A DNA stretch of 64,000 nucleotides from Bacilliculturomica massiliensis. Lineage in GTDB: Bacteria > Bacillota > Clostridia > Peptostreptococcales > Anaerovoracaceae. This document shows positions 14,760 through 23,718 of this stretch, one piece after another. Every line of letters starts with the position of its first letter. Positions within the stretch are counted from its first letter, which is position 1. Where the stretch lies: positions 124,001-188,000 of the forward strand of contig NZ_LR027603.1 of NCBI RefSeq assembly GCF_900605495.1, in the 5' to 3' direction. Both the position numbers and the translations under genes were made by a program. Under the pieces are notes generated by a model. That model worked only from the letters and a program-made list of their open reading frames with translations. It was not told where the DNA came from and searched no databases.

Positions 14760-15770
14760 ATGAGACTTAAAAAGACGAGATATATAAGTGCATTGATTCT
14801 GATTTTAGTTCTGAGTATGCTCGCCACAGGCTGTGGCGGCGGCGGTGGCGGCCAGGGCTCCGGCGGGGAGACAGGAGAGAAAGTCAAGCCGAATACTTTG
14901 GTCATCGCCTCCGGCAGCAGCGCGGGCACCTATTATTATATCGCTACCGGGCAGAGCCAGATATTGAGCGAGAAGATAGATGGACTCACCGTAAATAACG
15001 AGGCGACGAACGGGACGATCAATTTCAGTTTAGCCTCCGAGAATCCTGACACCATCGGAATGGGCGGTCTGGAACAGCTGGTATCCGCAGTGGAAGGCAG
15101 GGAAGACAGAGGCTATCCCGTTCCATTGGATAATCTGGGAGTGATCCAGAGCGGACATAAGTTTGTTCTGTACTGCGTGACCGCGGCCAACAGCGGCATA
15201 GAGACTTTTGCAGATCTCAATGGAAAAAGGATAGGCAAGCCCACCCTGACCGGAAGCTCTACCCCCATGATCGATATGCTTTATGAGGCCTATGGAGTAG
15301 ATGTGAGCACGCTGAAAGAAACGCCCGCTTCCCATGCAGAGAACATCGACGCTTTGAAGGACGGCGTGGTAGACGCCATCTTCGTGGCCGGAGGCGTGCC
15401 TATGGCGGGATTGACCGATCTGACCACGTCCAAAGATGTAAAATTCTTAGATATCGACGCGGACCTGCTGAAGCCCTATATGGACAAAGACAAATATTTT
15501 GATCTGATCACCATAGAGCCCAACACTTACAAAAATCAGACAGAACCGGTCAATCTGATGACGGTGGACGTGCTGCTGGCCGCCAATATGAATCTGGACG
15601 ACGATCTGGTCTATGAGATCACCAAGACTCTCAACGAAAACGTAGATGAGCTGGCGCTGGTACATAAAGACGGGGCAGAGTGGAATGCGGAAAATACGAT
15701 CAATCTCTACAAAAAGAATATAGTGCCTTTCCATCCGGGAGCAAAGCGGTATTATGACGAAATCATGTAA
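14760..15770 (+). CDS. TAXI-family TRAP transporter solute-binding lipoprotein
   Basis: A 336-aa extracytoplasmic receptor. A lipoprotein signal ends in the lipobox LATGCGG (Cys near residue 25), followed by a Gly/Ser linker. The mature part has the TAXI signature (VIASGSSAGTYYYIATGQSQ near the N-terminus; GKRIGKPTLTGSST mid-protein). TAXI proteins deliver organic anions such as amino-acid-like or dicarboxylate substrates to a TRAP permease. GGAGGAG lies before the ATG. It is first in an operon with the fused permease (16-bp gap) and the Grd-like reductase genes, so its ligand is probably the reductase substrate. Confidence 0.92.
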   Translation: MRLKKTRYISALILILVLSMLATGCGGGGGGQGSGGETGEKVKPNTLVIASGSSAGTYYYIATGQSQILSEKIDGLTVNNEATNGTINFSLASENPDTIGMGGLEQLVSAVEGREDRGYPVPLDNLGVIQSGHKFVLYCVTAANSGIETFADLNGKRIGKPTLTGSSTPMIDMLYEAYGVDVSTLKETPASHAENIDALKDGVVDAIFVAGGVPMAGLTDLTTSKDVKFLDIDADLLKPYMDKDKYFDLITIEPNTYKNQTEPVNLMTVDVLLAANMNLDDDLVYEITKTLNENVDELALVHKDGAEWNAENTINLYKKNIVPFHPGAKRYYDEIM

Positions 15771-15786
15771 AAAGGAGTGAGGCGCA

Positions 15787-17670
15787 ATGGATGCACCCAA
15801 TACCAGTAGTTTTGATCTCTATATGAGAAAATTAATGCGATACATCGCCATCGCCATGTCGCTGTTTCACATTATTACCGCGGCGGTGGGGGCGCTGCCC
15901 ACCATGCAGCAGCGATGCGTGCATTTGGGCCTTGCTGTCATATTGGTCTATATGCAGAGCTACTTTAAGCAGAACAACGTAGTAAAAAAAGCAGTGTGCA
16001 TCATCATGATCGTTCTGGCGGCCGTGGCCAGCGTATACGTGTTTTTTACCTGGGAACGGATGACGCTGATGGTCGTTTATCCGCAGACTCTGGATATTCT
16101 GCTGGGTCTGGTGATGACTATCGCTGTGGTCGACGGGACCAGGAGGACCACCGGGCTGGCCCTTCCCCTGGTGGCCATCGCGTTTGTGCTGTACGCGTAT
16201 TTCGGAAATATGCTGCCGGAGATCATCGGAAATAAAGGCTACAGCGTCACCCGCATCGTGTCCATGCTGTTCATGGAAACAGAAGGGATCTACAGTTCCA
16301 TTCTGGGAATTTCCGCCACATATATTTTTGTATTTATTCTGTTTGGTTCGTTTTTGGAAAGCTCCGGAGCAGGCAAGTTTTTTATCGACCTGGCCGCCGG
16401 TCTGGTGGGTAAAAAACGGGGCGGAAGCGCTATGGTCTCCACCATATCCAGCGGCTTGTTCGGGATGGTATCCGGAAGCGCTGTGGCGAACATCATGGCG
16501 GTAGGTCCCCTCACAGTGCCTATGATGACGGAATCTGGCTACGACAAGCGGTTTGCCGGCTCTATTCTGTCTGTAGCCGGTACCGGCGGACAGCTGATGC
16601 CGCCTATCATGGGAGCCGCCGCGTTTATCATGGCGGAGACTCTGGGCGTGCCTTATGTGACGGTAGTGGGCGCGGCGGCGATCCCGGCGGTCCTGTATTA
16701 CCTGGCCATCTTTTTTGCCATCGGTATGCGGTCCAACCGGCTCAACATCAAGCCCATGGAACATGTTCCGGACTGGAAAAAAGTGCTGAAAAGCGATTTC
16801 TATCTGGCTTTTCCGCTGATCCTGCTGATCATTTTGCTGGCTGTGGTCAAATGGTCGCCGGCCAAGGCGGGCTTCTGGTCCATCGTCAGCCTGATCGCCG
16901 TCGCCCAGGTCAAAAAGTCGACCAGAATGAGTCTGAAAAAGATATTGGACACCTTTGAAAAAGGCGCCTATGACGCTTTGCAGGTGGCGCTGATCTGTTC
17001 TCTGGCAGGCATCATGATCGCCATGCTGTCCCTGACCGGACTGGGCATCCGGATCTCTTCCCTGCTGCTGATGCTGTCGGGCGGAAACATGGCTCTTCTG
17101 CTGATCATCACCATGATCGCGGGCCTCATATTAGGCATGGGAATGACCACGTCCTCTGTGTATATCATACTGAGCGTGCTGGTGGCCCCCGCGCTGATCC
17201 AAATGGATGTGCCCGCCATCGCCGCCCATATGTTTACCTTCTATTTTGGGATCTTGTCCGCCATTACGCCTCCGGTGGCAGTCGCTTCTTACGCGGCGGC
17301 CAGCGTGGTGCAGGACAATCCCATGAAGCTGGGATTCTCGGCCTGGAAGGTAGGAATACCGGGCTATATCATACCGTTCATATTCTTGTACAATCCTGAG
17401 ATCTTGGGCATCGGAAGCATACCCAGCATCATCCTTGCCACGGTGCTGGTGATATTCGCCACCATGTTTATGGCCATGTCCATCGAAGGATTCTACAAAA
17501 GCGAGATCAACATACTGGGCCGGATCCTGATCTTTGCAGGGGCGATCCTGCTGATCAAGCCGGGACTGGTGTCGGGCGCCATAGGTATGGTCTTAGCCGG
17601 GATCATCATCGTACCTCAGTTTATAAAGGCGAGAAAGGAGAAGAACGAACAGAGTACGCTCTCCGCGTAA
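15787..17670 (+). CDS. TRAP transporter fused permease (DctQ-DctM type)
   Basis: A 627-aa integral membrane protein with about 16 helices. The first four (residues about 15-130) correspond to the small DctQ subunit. The remainder is the DctM large subunit with GLFGMVSGSAVANIMAVGPL and AGTGGQLMPPIMGAAAFIM, the hallmark segments of TAXI-type fused permeases. It uses an ion gradient to import the ligand captured by the upstream lipoprotein. AAAGGAG precedes ATG 15787. An 89-bp gap with a GCCGG-type hairpin separates it from the reductase genes. Confidence 0.93.
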   Translation: MDAPNTSSFDLYMRKLMRYIAIAMSLFHIITAAVGALPTMQQRCVHLGLAVILVYMQSYFKQNNVVKKAVCIIMIVLAAVASVYVFFTWERMTLMVVYPQTLDILLGLVMTIAVVDGTRRTTGLALPLVAIAFVLYAYFGNMLPEIIGNKGYSVTRIVSMLFMETEGIYSSILGISATYIFVFILFGSFLESSGAGKFFIDLAAGLVGKKRGGSAMVSTISSGLFGMVSGSAVANIMAVGPLTVPMMTESGYDKRFAGSILSVAGTGGQLMPPIMGAAAFIMAETLGVPYVTVVGAAAIPAVLYYLAIFFAIGMRSNRLNIKPMEHVPDWKKVLKSDFYLAFPLILLIILLAVVKWSPAKAGFWSIVSLIAVAQVKKSTRMSLKKILDTFEKGAYDALQVALICSLAGIMIAMLSLTGLGIRISSLLLMLSGGNMALLLIITMIAGLILGMGMTTSSVYIILSVLVAPALIQMDVPAIAAHMFTFYFGILSAITPPVAVASYAAASVVQDNPMKLGFSAWKVGIPGYIIPFIFLYNPEILGIGSIPSIILATVLVIFATMFMAMSIEGFYKSEINILGRILIFAGAILLIKPGLVSGAIGMVLAGIIIVPQFIKARKEKNEQSTLSA

Positions 17671-17759
17671 ACGCATAGTGAATTCCGGAATACGAGTCCG
17701 GCTTCATCTGGCCGGACCGGTCCTTATCAATCTCAGCTGAATTATAAAAGGAGAAGTTT

Positions 17760-19067
17760 ATGAGACTTGAAATGCAAAGCATGAAAGTAGATTACTTGAT
17801 TGCAGGTGAAAAAACTTGTGCGGAAAAGGAAAATCTGTACGTAAATATCGAAGAATTAAGAGCGCATCTGTGTGAAGATGACAAATTGGTCTCCCTGGAT
17901 ATTCGGGTGATCGACAAAGACAACGACGACACGCGGTTTGTAAACGTGATCGACGTCATACAGCCAAGATGCAAGCTGGACGGCGGGGAAAACTTTCCGG
18001 GATTTGTGGGAAAGATCGAGACCGCAGGCAAGGGCGTGACCCGTTCTCTGGACGACGTCATCGTGGTGGTGTGCAACGCTACGCCCGGCAAGGGAAGAAC
18101 GGTCCAGAAGTTCTTTGACACCGGCGGCACAGGCGCCAGACTGACCGAGTATTCCAGCAAAAATATCTTGTATATGTGCGGGGAGACCGTGGAAGGCCTC
18201 ACGGACAACGAGCATGAGGACGTCCTGCGGATCGCCGGCATGAAGGCGGCGGTCTATCTGGCCGAGCGCGCGGGGGACCTGGCCGTCAGCGATACGGAGG
18301 TGTACGATCTGGATCTGTACGCCCAGGACGAAGACACGAAAGACCTGCCCAGGATCTGCTACTACTATCAGGTGTACGCGCCCCACTACGATTATGGAAA
18401 CGATCCTTCAAGAGTTCTGTACGGACAGACGGTGACCGAGATGCCGCCCACGATCCTTCATCCCAATGAGATCCTGGACGGCGCCATGTCCGGCGTCCAC
18501 ATCCAGTCCTACTGCACCTACGACAACCAGAATCACGGGATCATCAAAGAGCTTTACAAGAGACATAAAAATAAGGAGATCGTGTTCTGCGGCGTAGTGA
18601 TCGGCGTTCTGTCCATGAGCGAGGTGCGCAGAGGCTTCTTCGTAAAGCAGACCGGAAAACTGATCAAAGATGTTTTGAACGCGGACGGCGTCATACTGAC
18701 GAAGTTCCACGGCGGCGCCGCTCATCTGGACTCCGCTTTAGTAGCCATCGAGTGCGAAAAGTTAGGCGTGTCCACCTCCATGCACATCACCTCTTTTACC
18801 GACGTGGGCAAACTGGCGGATAACCTTGTGTATGCGGATGAATCGCTGAATCTGATCATCGCGGGCTTTACCTATTTCGCGCCGGTGGACATCCATTTTG
18901 AATACAAAAACCTGTTGGGAGCCTCGCCGGATTCGTTTGCCAGCTCATGGCGGGCGACGAGCTGCAATACTCCCCTTGGTTCCGTAGATCTAAAGATCGA
19001 AGCCATCTTTGTGGCCGGTTACACGGATTTTCTCGGCAGAACCAAAGTCAGAGCAATGGAATACTAA
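17760..19067 (+). CDS. Grd-type reductase component B, alpha/beta precursor (GrdE/G/I-like)
   Basis: A 435-aa protein of the glycine/sarcosine/betaine reductase component B proprotein family (usual length about 430). Family members cleave themselves at an internal Cys to give two chains, the new N-terminus carrying a pyruvoyl group that forms a Schiff base with the substrate amine. Cys252 in HIQSYCTYDNQNHG is my candidate for the cleavage site; this is inference. Other conserved segments are VIVVVCNATPGKGRTVQKFF and ILTKFHGGAAHLDSALVAIE. AAAGGAG is upstream. It is followed 33 bp later by the selenoprotein partner. The substrate is not glycine by default and cannot be set from sequence alone. 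Confidence 0.85.
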   Translation: MRLEMQSMKVDYLIAGEKTCAEKENLYVNIEELRAHLCEDDKLVSLDIRVIDKDNDDTRFVNVIDVIQPRCKLDGGENFPGFVGKIETAGKGVTRSLDDVIVVVCNATPGKGRTVQKFFDTGGTGARLTEYSSKNILYMCGETVEGLTDNEHEDVLRIAGMKAAVYLAERAGDLAVSDTEVYDLDLYAQDEDTKDLPRICYYYQVYAPHYDYGNDPSRVLYGQTVTEMPPTILHPNEILDGAMSGVHIQSYCTYDNQNHGIIKELYKRHKNKEIVFCGVVIGVLSMSEVRRGFFVKQTGKLIKDVLNADGVILTKFHGGAAHLDSALVAIECEKLGVSTSMHITSFTDVGKLADNLVYADESLNLIIAGFTYFAPVDIHFEYKNLLGASPDSFASSWRATSCNTPLGSVDLKIEAIFVAGYTDFLGRTKVRAMEY

Positions 19068-19100
19068 GTGGAATGCTGCGTAGAGCAAGGAGGAATACGA

Positions 19101-20447
19101 ATGTTACAGAAATTGAGAGTGGTCCATTATATCAATCAATTCTTCGCGGGGATCGGCGGAGAGGAATACGCGGACGTGGGATTCGCTCTGCACGAGAAGC
19201 CCGTTGGCCCGGGCGTAGCGCTGCAGAGAGAACTGGGCGAACGGGGAGAAGTCGTCGCGACTCTTGTCTGCGGAGACAACTTCTTCGCCGGAGATTTTGA
19301 AAAAAATGCGGAAGAAGGATTCCGCATGATCGAACAATTCAAGCCCGACCTCTTTATCGCGGGTCCGGCTTTCGCGGCAGGAAGATACGGCCCCTCCTGC
19401 GGCGCCATGTGCAAGATCGTTTCAGAGAGATTGGGGATCCCGGCCATCACCGCGATGAATGAAGAAAATCCCGGCGTGGAGATGTATTCGCAGTACGCTT
19501 ATATCGTAAAGTGCGGAGTCAACTCCAAGGAAATGACCTCTGTGATCAAGAAAATGGTAAGATTGGCCGACGCGTTGCTGGAGAATAAGCCGGATCCGCG
19601 TTTGGTGGCGCCCAACGACTGCATCCCCTCCCCTTACGAGTACGACTATTATACCCGCAACCTGATCAAAAATGTCTTTACGGAAGAAACCACGGCGGAG
19701 AGATCCATCGATCTGCTGTTAAAGAAAATAAGGAAAGAACCCTTCGAGAGCGATGTGCTGAAGCCGCCCTTCGGCAGAGTAAAGCCGGGCGAGCCCATCA
19801 AAGATATCACGAAAGCAAAGATCGCCTTCGTGACGGACGGCGGGATCGTACCTGCAGGAAACCCGGATCGGATCCCCAGCAGAATGTGCACGATCTGGAA
19901 GGAATATGAACTGGATAAATTGTGTCCCCAGGGGGGCGGGCAGCACGAGGTATCCCACAGAGGATACAACAACTATGAGGTATTGATGGATTACAACCGT
20001 CTCATGCCCATAGACCCCGCCCGCGAATTTGAAAAGGAAGGCCGCATCGGCAAGCTGAACCCCACCTTGTTTACCACCTGCGGAAACGTGAGCATCGTCA
20101 AAAAGTCGAAGATCATGGGGGATGAGATCGCCAAAGTTTTAGTGGATGAACATGTGGACGCTGTCATCCTAACCTCGGCCTGAGGAACCTCCACTCGTTG
20201 CGGTGCAACGATCGGTTCCAGCATTGAAGAAGCGGGCATCCCCGTGGTTCAGATCACGGCTCTGCCGGAAGTGGCCAAGATGGTAGGCGCCAACCGGATC
20301 TTGAGAGGTACCAATATCACCTACGTTGTGGGTAACAAAAATCTGCCCAAAGAGGAGGAGCAAAAACTCAATCAGAGGTATTTGGAAAAAGCGCTGGCCC
20401 TGCTGCAGACGCCGGTGGAAGAACAGACCATTTTCGCACTCGATTAG
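19101..20447 (+). CDS. Selenocysteine-containing Grd component B subunit (GrdB/F/H-like)
   Basis: A 448-aa selenoprotein read through an in-frame TGA at 20181-20183 (Sec361). Up to it the protein reads VDAVILTSA; after it the same frame continues GTSTRCGATIGSSIEEAGIP to a TAG at 20445-20447, 87 more residues. The motif Sec-G-x-x-T-R-C-G is the active site of the GrdB/GrdF/GrdH family, which reductively cleaves the C-N bond of the substrate and passes a carboxymethyl group to selenoprotein A (GrdA). A hairpin of bacterial SECIS type starts one base after the UGA. ATG 19101 has AAGGAGG upstream. Standard callers would report a 360-aa truncated protein. Confidence 0.92.
20184..20219 (+). promoter_or_regulatory. 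Bacterial SECIS element of the Grd selenoprotein
   Basis: Immediately after the UGA, GGAACC (20184-20189) pairs with GGTTCC (20214-20219), and above an internal loop CGTTGC (20196-20201) pairs with GCAACG (20205-20210) over a GGT loop. Distance and shape fit SelB-binding hairpins that lie within the coding region. Confidence 0.85.
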
Positions 20448-20500
20448 TTTCGTGCAGCAACGCCCATTCGCAGCAGTCCGGTAAATATTTAAATGCAATA

Positions 20501-20547
20501 TCTGCCGATGTGCAGCCTCAAGGTTTTGAAGCGGCTTCATCGGCAGA
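20501..20547 (+). other. Stem-loop between the Grd gene and its regulator
   Basis: TCTGCCGATG (20501-20510) pairs with CATCGGCAGA (20538-20547), with a weaker AGCC/GGCT pair inside. No T-run follows, so it is not a classic terminator. It may attenuate or stabilise the mRNA. Confidence 0.55.
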
Positions 20548-20568
20548 CATTGGTTAAGGGGTGCGGTT

Positions 20569-21957
20569 ATGTCGGAACATTTTAAGAAAAACAACAGTCT
20601 GAATATGTTAGAGGCGATCATACAGACATCCTACGACGGTATTTTCATCACGGACGGTCAGGCCAGAGTGATAGAGATCAACAACAGTTATGAGAGGATC
20701 ACAGGTCTGAAGAGGGAACAGGTTTTAGGGCGTATGATGGTCGAACTGGTCCAGACAGGGCTCATCTCCCAATCCGCCACATTGGAGGTCCTGAAACGAA
20801 GGCAGCCTATCACTCTAAACCAGACATTTAATACGGGAAAAAGCGCTCTGGTGACGGGAACTCCTTTCTTCGATGAAGACGGCACGATCCAGATGGTCGT
20901 CACAAACGTAAGAGATATCACCGAGCTGCAGATCCTGAAAGAACAGTACAATGAGAGCCGTACAGAAAATATTCAATATAAAGGTTTGGTCGAAGAACTG
21001 AAAAAGCAGATCGCCACCGCTGATTTCATCGTGGCTGAGGATGATGAAATGCTGGAATTGCTGTTGATGGCCAAACGGGTCGCACAGGTCGACACCACAG
21101 TCATCATCTATGGAGAGACCGGCACGGGAAAAGAGCTGATCTCAAAGTATATTTACAATAACAGTCTGAGAAGCGACAAACCCTTTGTGAAGGTCAACTG
21201 CGGCGCCATACCGGATAGTCTCATTGAATCTGAATTGTTCGGATATGCGGAGGGCGCGTTTACAGGCGCTGTCAAGGGCGGACAGATCGGTATGTTTGAG
21301 GCGGCGGACCACGGTACTCTGTTCTTGGACGAGATCGGAGAGCTTCCTTTGACTACGCAGGTCAAGCTGCTTCGGGTGCTTCAGGACGGGTCCATAGAAA
21401 AAGTGGGAAGTCATAAAATGATCCAGGTGGATGTACGCATCATCGCCGCAACCAACAAAAATCTGGAGGAGATGGTCAGGAAGGGAGAATTCAGGGCGGA
21501 TCTGTTTTATCGGTTAAACGTCGTCCCGCTGCGGATCCTGCCTTTGCGGAATCGAAGAAGCAGCATCATCCCCACCGTCGAATATTTTTTGAATGTGTTT
21601 AACGAAAAGTATCGAATGAAGAAAAGGCTTTCGCAGGAGGTGCTTCGATATTTATATGATTACCAGTGGCCGGGCAACGTTCGGGAATTGCGGAATCTGA
21701 TCGAGCGGATGGTCGTCACCACTTACAGCGATGAGATCAAGTCCAATGATCTTCCGTATCAGATCATCGAGGCCGTAGACAATCACAGGTATGAGCCAAA
21801 TAAGTGCATGAAATTGTCGGAAGCCATCGAACGCGTTGAAAGCGAGATGATCTTTCAATCGTTTGAGCGTCATAAGAACGTCAGAGCCGCAGCCAGAGAA
21901 TTGGGCATCAGCCCCTCCACTTTTGTGAGAAAAAGAAAAAGGCTGCTGGTAAAATAG
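20569..21957 (+). CDS. PAS-domain sigma-54 dependent transcriptional activator
   Basis: A 462-aa enhancer-binding protein. Residues about 12-115 form a PAS sensor ([20 protein letters not shown]). Residues about 150-385 form the AAA+ domain with Walker [13 protein letters not shown], the sigma-54 contact loop GAFTGA, Walker [13 protein letters not shown] and the R-finger region. A Fis-type HTH closes the protein ([20 protein letters not shown]). It should remodel the closed complex at GG-N10-GC promoters; the one at 14597 upstream of the same gene group is the obvious target. A small ligand bound by PAS, perhaps the Grd substrate, would be the signal (inference). Confidence 0.93.
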   Translation: MSEHFKKNNSLNMLEAIIQTSYDGIFITDGQARVIEINNSYERITGLKREQVLGRMMVELVQTGLISQSATLEVLKRRQPITLNQTFNTGKSALVTGTPFFDEDGTIQMVVTNVRDITELQILKEQYNESRTENIQYKGLVEELKKQIATADFIVAEDDEMLELLLMAKRVAQVDTTVIIYGETGTGKELISKYIYNNSLRSDKPFVKVNCGAIPDSLIESELFGYAEGAFTGAVKGGQIGMFEAADHGTLFLDEIGELPLTTQVKLLRVLQDGSIEKVGSHKMIQVDVRIIAATNKNLEEMVRKGEFRADLFYRLNVVPLRILPLRNRRSSIIPTVEYFLNVFNEKYRMKKRLSQEVLRYLYDYQWPGNVRELRNLIERMVVTTYSDEIKSNDLPYQIIEAVDNHRYEPNKCMKLSEAIERVESEMIFQSFERHKNVRAAARELGISPSTFVRKRKRLLVK

Positions 21958-22008
21958 AGCCTGGTTTTATCTCTTTGCATTTATATCTTTCTTTTTGCGC
22001 AAAAAAGA

Positions 22009-22055
22009 GCCGCGCGCTCAACGTTTTTTCCGTTGGCGGGCGGCCCCTTCTTTTT
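22009..22055. terminator. Bidirectional terminator
   Basis: GCCGCGCGCTCAACG pairs with CGTTGGCGGGCGGC (22031-22044) with small bulges. An A-run (22001-22006) and a T-run (22051-22055) flank it, so it can end both the activator gene and the converging YjiH gene. Confidence 0.7.
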
Positions 22056-22107
22056 GGTCCTTTGTTTCAATTATATAGCCATACTACACTACACATTACA
22101 CCTTTGG

Positions 22108-23475
22108 TTAAAAAATCAGATGTGCGATCGGGCAAACGATCAGCAGGCTGATGATGGTTCTCTCTAAGAAGATCACGAACAGCTCCCACAGTTTTACCGG
22201 AAGCTTGGAACCAAGGATCAGGCCGCCGACTTCAGACAGGTAGATCAGCTGTGTGACAGATACCACAGCTACGATAAATCTGGTCATAGGGCTTGCGATA
22301 CCTTCCGCCGCAATGATGGAAGGCGTAAACATATCGGTAAAGCCTACGATCATGGTCTTGGACGCTTCCGCGGCCTCAGGCACCTGCAGCACCTGCAGCA
22401 GCGGCAGGAAGGGCTTTCCTAAATATTCGAAGAACGCGGTGTTGTTGGCGACCAGCAGGGCCAGCGTACCAATACACATAACGGTGGGCAGTACGCCGAA
22501 CCACATACCCGTGGCATTCTTCAGCCCGTTCTCCAGGAAACTGCCGATCCCTTTGTGTTCTGCCACTCTCTTCAAAGCCAGATCCAGCCCATACTCATTT
22601 GAATTCTTGTACTGAGACGGGATCGTCTCCGGCATGGCTCTTCCTTTTACTACATAATCGTCTTTCTTCATGGAAAGAGGCGGTATCCGCGGCGAAATGA
22701 TCGCGCACACAATGCCGATCAGGCAGATCAGCAGATAATATGTACCGAAGTACTGCATCAGATCTACCTGAGCCAATACGACGATACTGAAGGTGATCGA
22801 CACAGCCGAGAAGGTGGTCGCGATGACGGACGCCTCTCTGGCTGAATAGTAACCTCCCTCATACTGGTTGCATGTGAGCATAACGCCCAGCGTGCCGTCT
22901 CCGATCCAGGATGTGATGCAGTCTACGGCAGCACGCCCCGGAATTTTGAACAGCGGTCTCATTATCTTGGTCAGCATTGCTCCGATATATTCAAGCAGGC
23001 CGAAATCCAGAAGCAGGGGTAAGAGCAATCCTGCAATGGCAAAGATGATGACCAGCACTGTGAGCAGGTCTCCCAATACGAATCCGCCGGCGCCGCCGTC
23101 TGTGATCATATGGATGATTCCCGTTTCTCCCTCGCCCGTGCCGATGCCGAGATAGGTCAGCCAGATAAAAATAGCGCCGAATACTCTCACCACCACCCAG
23201 ATCCAGGATGTGGAAAAAGTATCGTTCAAAATCGCATTATCCGTGATGAATTTTGGTTTCGCCTGTGCAATAAGCGACATGACCGCTGAAATAGTTACAA
23301 TAATAACGCAAAGAATCGGAAGTACGCCGCCCAGGGCGCTGCCGATCATGTCCGCCAGGATTTTAACACAGATCGTCCAATCCCCACCGTATTTCACGGG
23401 AATCATAAACAAGACGATTCCGACTATAGATGGTATCAGGAACCCGGCCATCAATCTGCCTCTGCTTTTTTCCAT
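22108..23475 (-). CDS. YjiH family transporter with nucleoside-recognition (Gate) domains
   Basis: A 455-aa membrane protein with about ten helices. ATG 23475 is preferred over TTG 23481 because AAGGAG sits 8 nt before it. Two Gate-type segments can be seen (TVLVIIFAIAGLLLPLLLDF and CITSWIGDGTLGVMLTCNQY in the first half; FGVLPTVMCIGTLALLVANN and VGFTDMFTPSIIAAEGIASP in the second). YjiH proteins are presumed transporters; a substrate is not established. It converges on the sigma-54 activator and does not clearly belong to that operon. Confidence 0.82.
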   Translation of the reverse strand: MEKSRGRLMAGFLIPSIVGIVLFMIPVKYGGDWTICVKILADMIGSALGGVLPILCVIIVTISAVMSLIAQAKPKFITDNAILNDTFSTSWIWVVVRVFGAIFIWLTYLGIGTGEGETGIIHMITDGGAGGFVLGDLLTVLVIIFAIAGLLLPLLLDFGLLEYIGAMLTKIMRPLFKIPGRAAVDCITSWIGDGTLGVMLTCNQYEGGYYSAREASVIATTFSAVSITFSIVVLAQVDLMQYFGTYYLLICLIGIVCAIISPRIPPLSMKKDDYVVKGRAMPETIPSQYKNSNEYGLDLALKRVAEHKGIGSFLENGLKNATGMWFGVLPTVMCIGTLALLVANNTAFFEYLGKPFLPLLQVLQVPEAAEASKTMIVGFTDMFTPSIIAAEGIASPMTRFIVAVVSVTQLIYLSEVGGLILGSKLPVKLWELFVIFLERTIISLLIVCPIAHLIF

Positions 23476-23639
23476 GTCCAATCTCCTTTCATACAGCTCA
23501 TGACTATATAATTAATTTAAGTATAACATGCCCCCGGCTTGCAGATAAAGAAAATTTAAAATATTTACGTAAATAATACTTGGGAAATGTGGAAACTCCT
23601 GATGTTTTCCTCCTTACCGGCGAAATACGCCCGATCTCC

Positions 23640-23668
23640 TTGACGGTAAAAGTACAATAAAGTATCAT
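23640..23668 (+). promoter_or_regulatory. Promoter of the hybrid kinase gene
   Basis: TTGACG (23640-23645) and TATCAT (23663-23668) are spaced 17 bp, 50 bp before the TTG start. Confidence 0.55.
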
Positions 23669-23718
23669 GGGGAAAAGAGCCATTTTCCGCTCTCACAGAA
23701 GAAAGGTCAGGAAATAAG

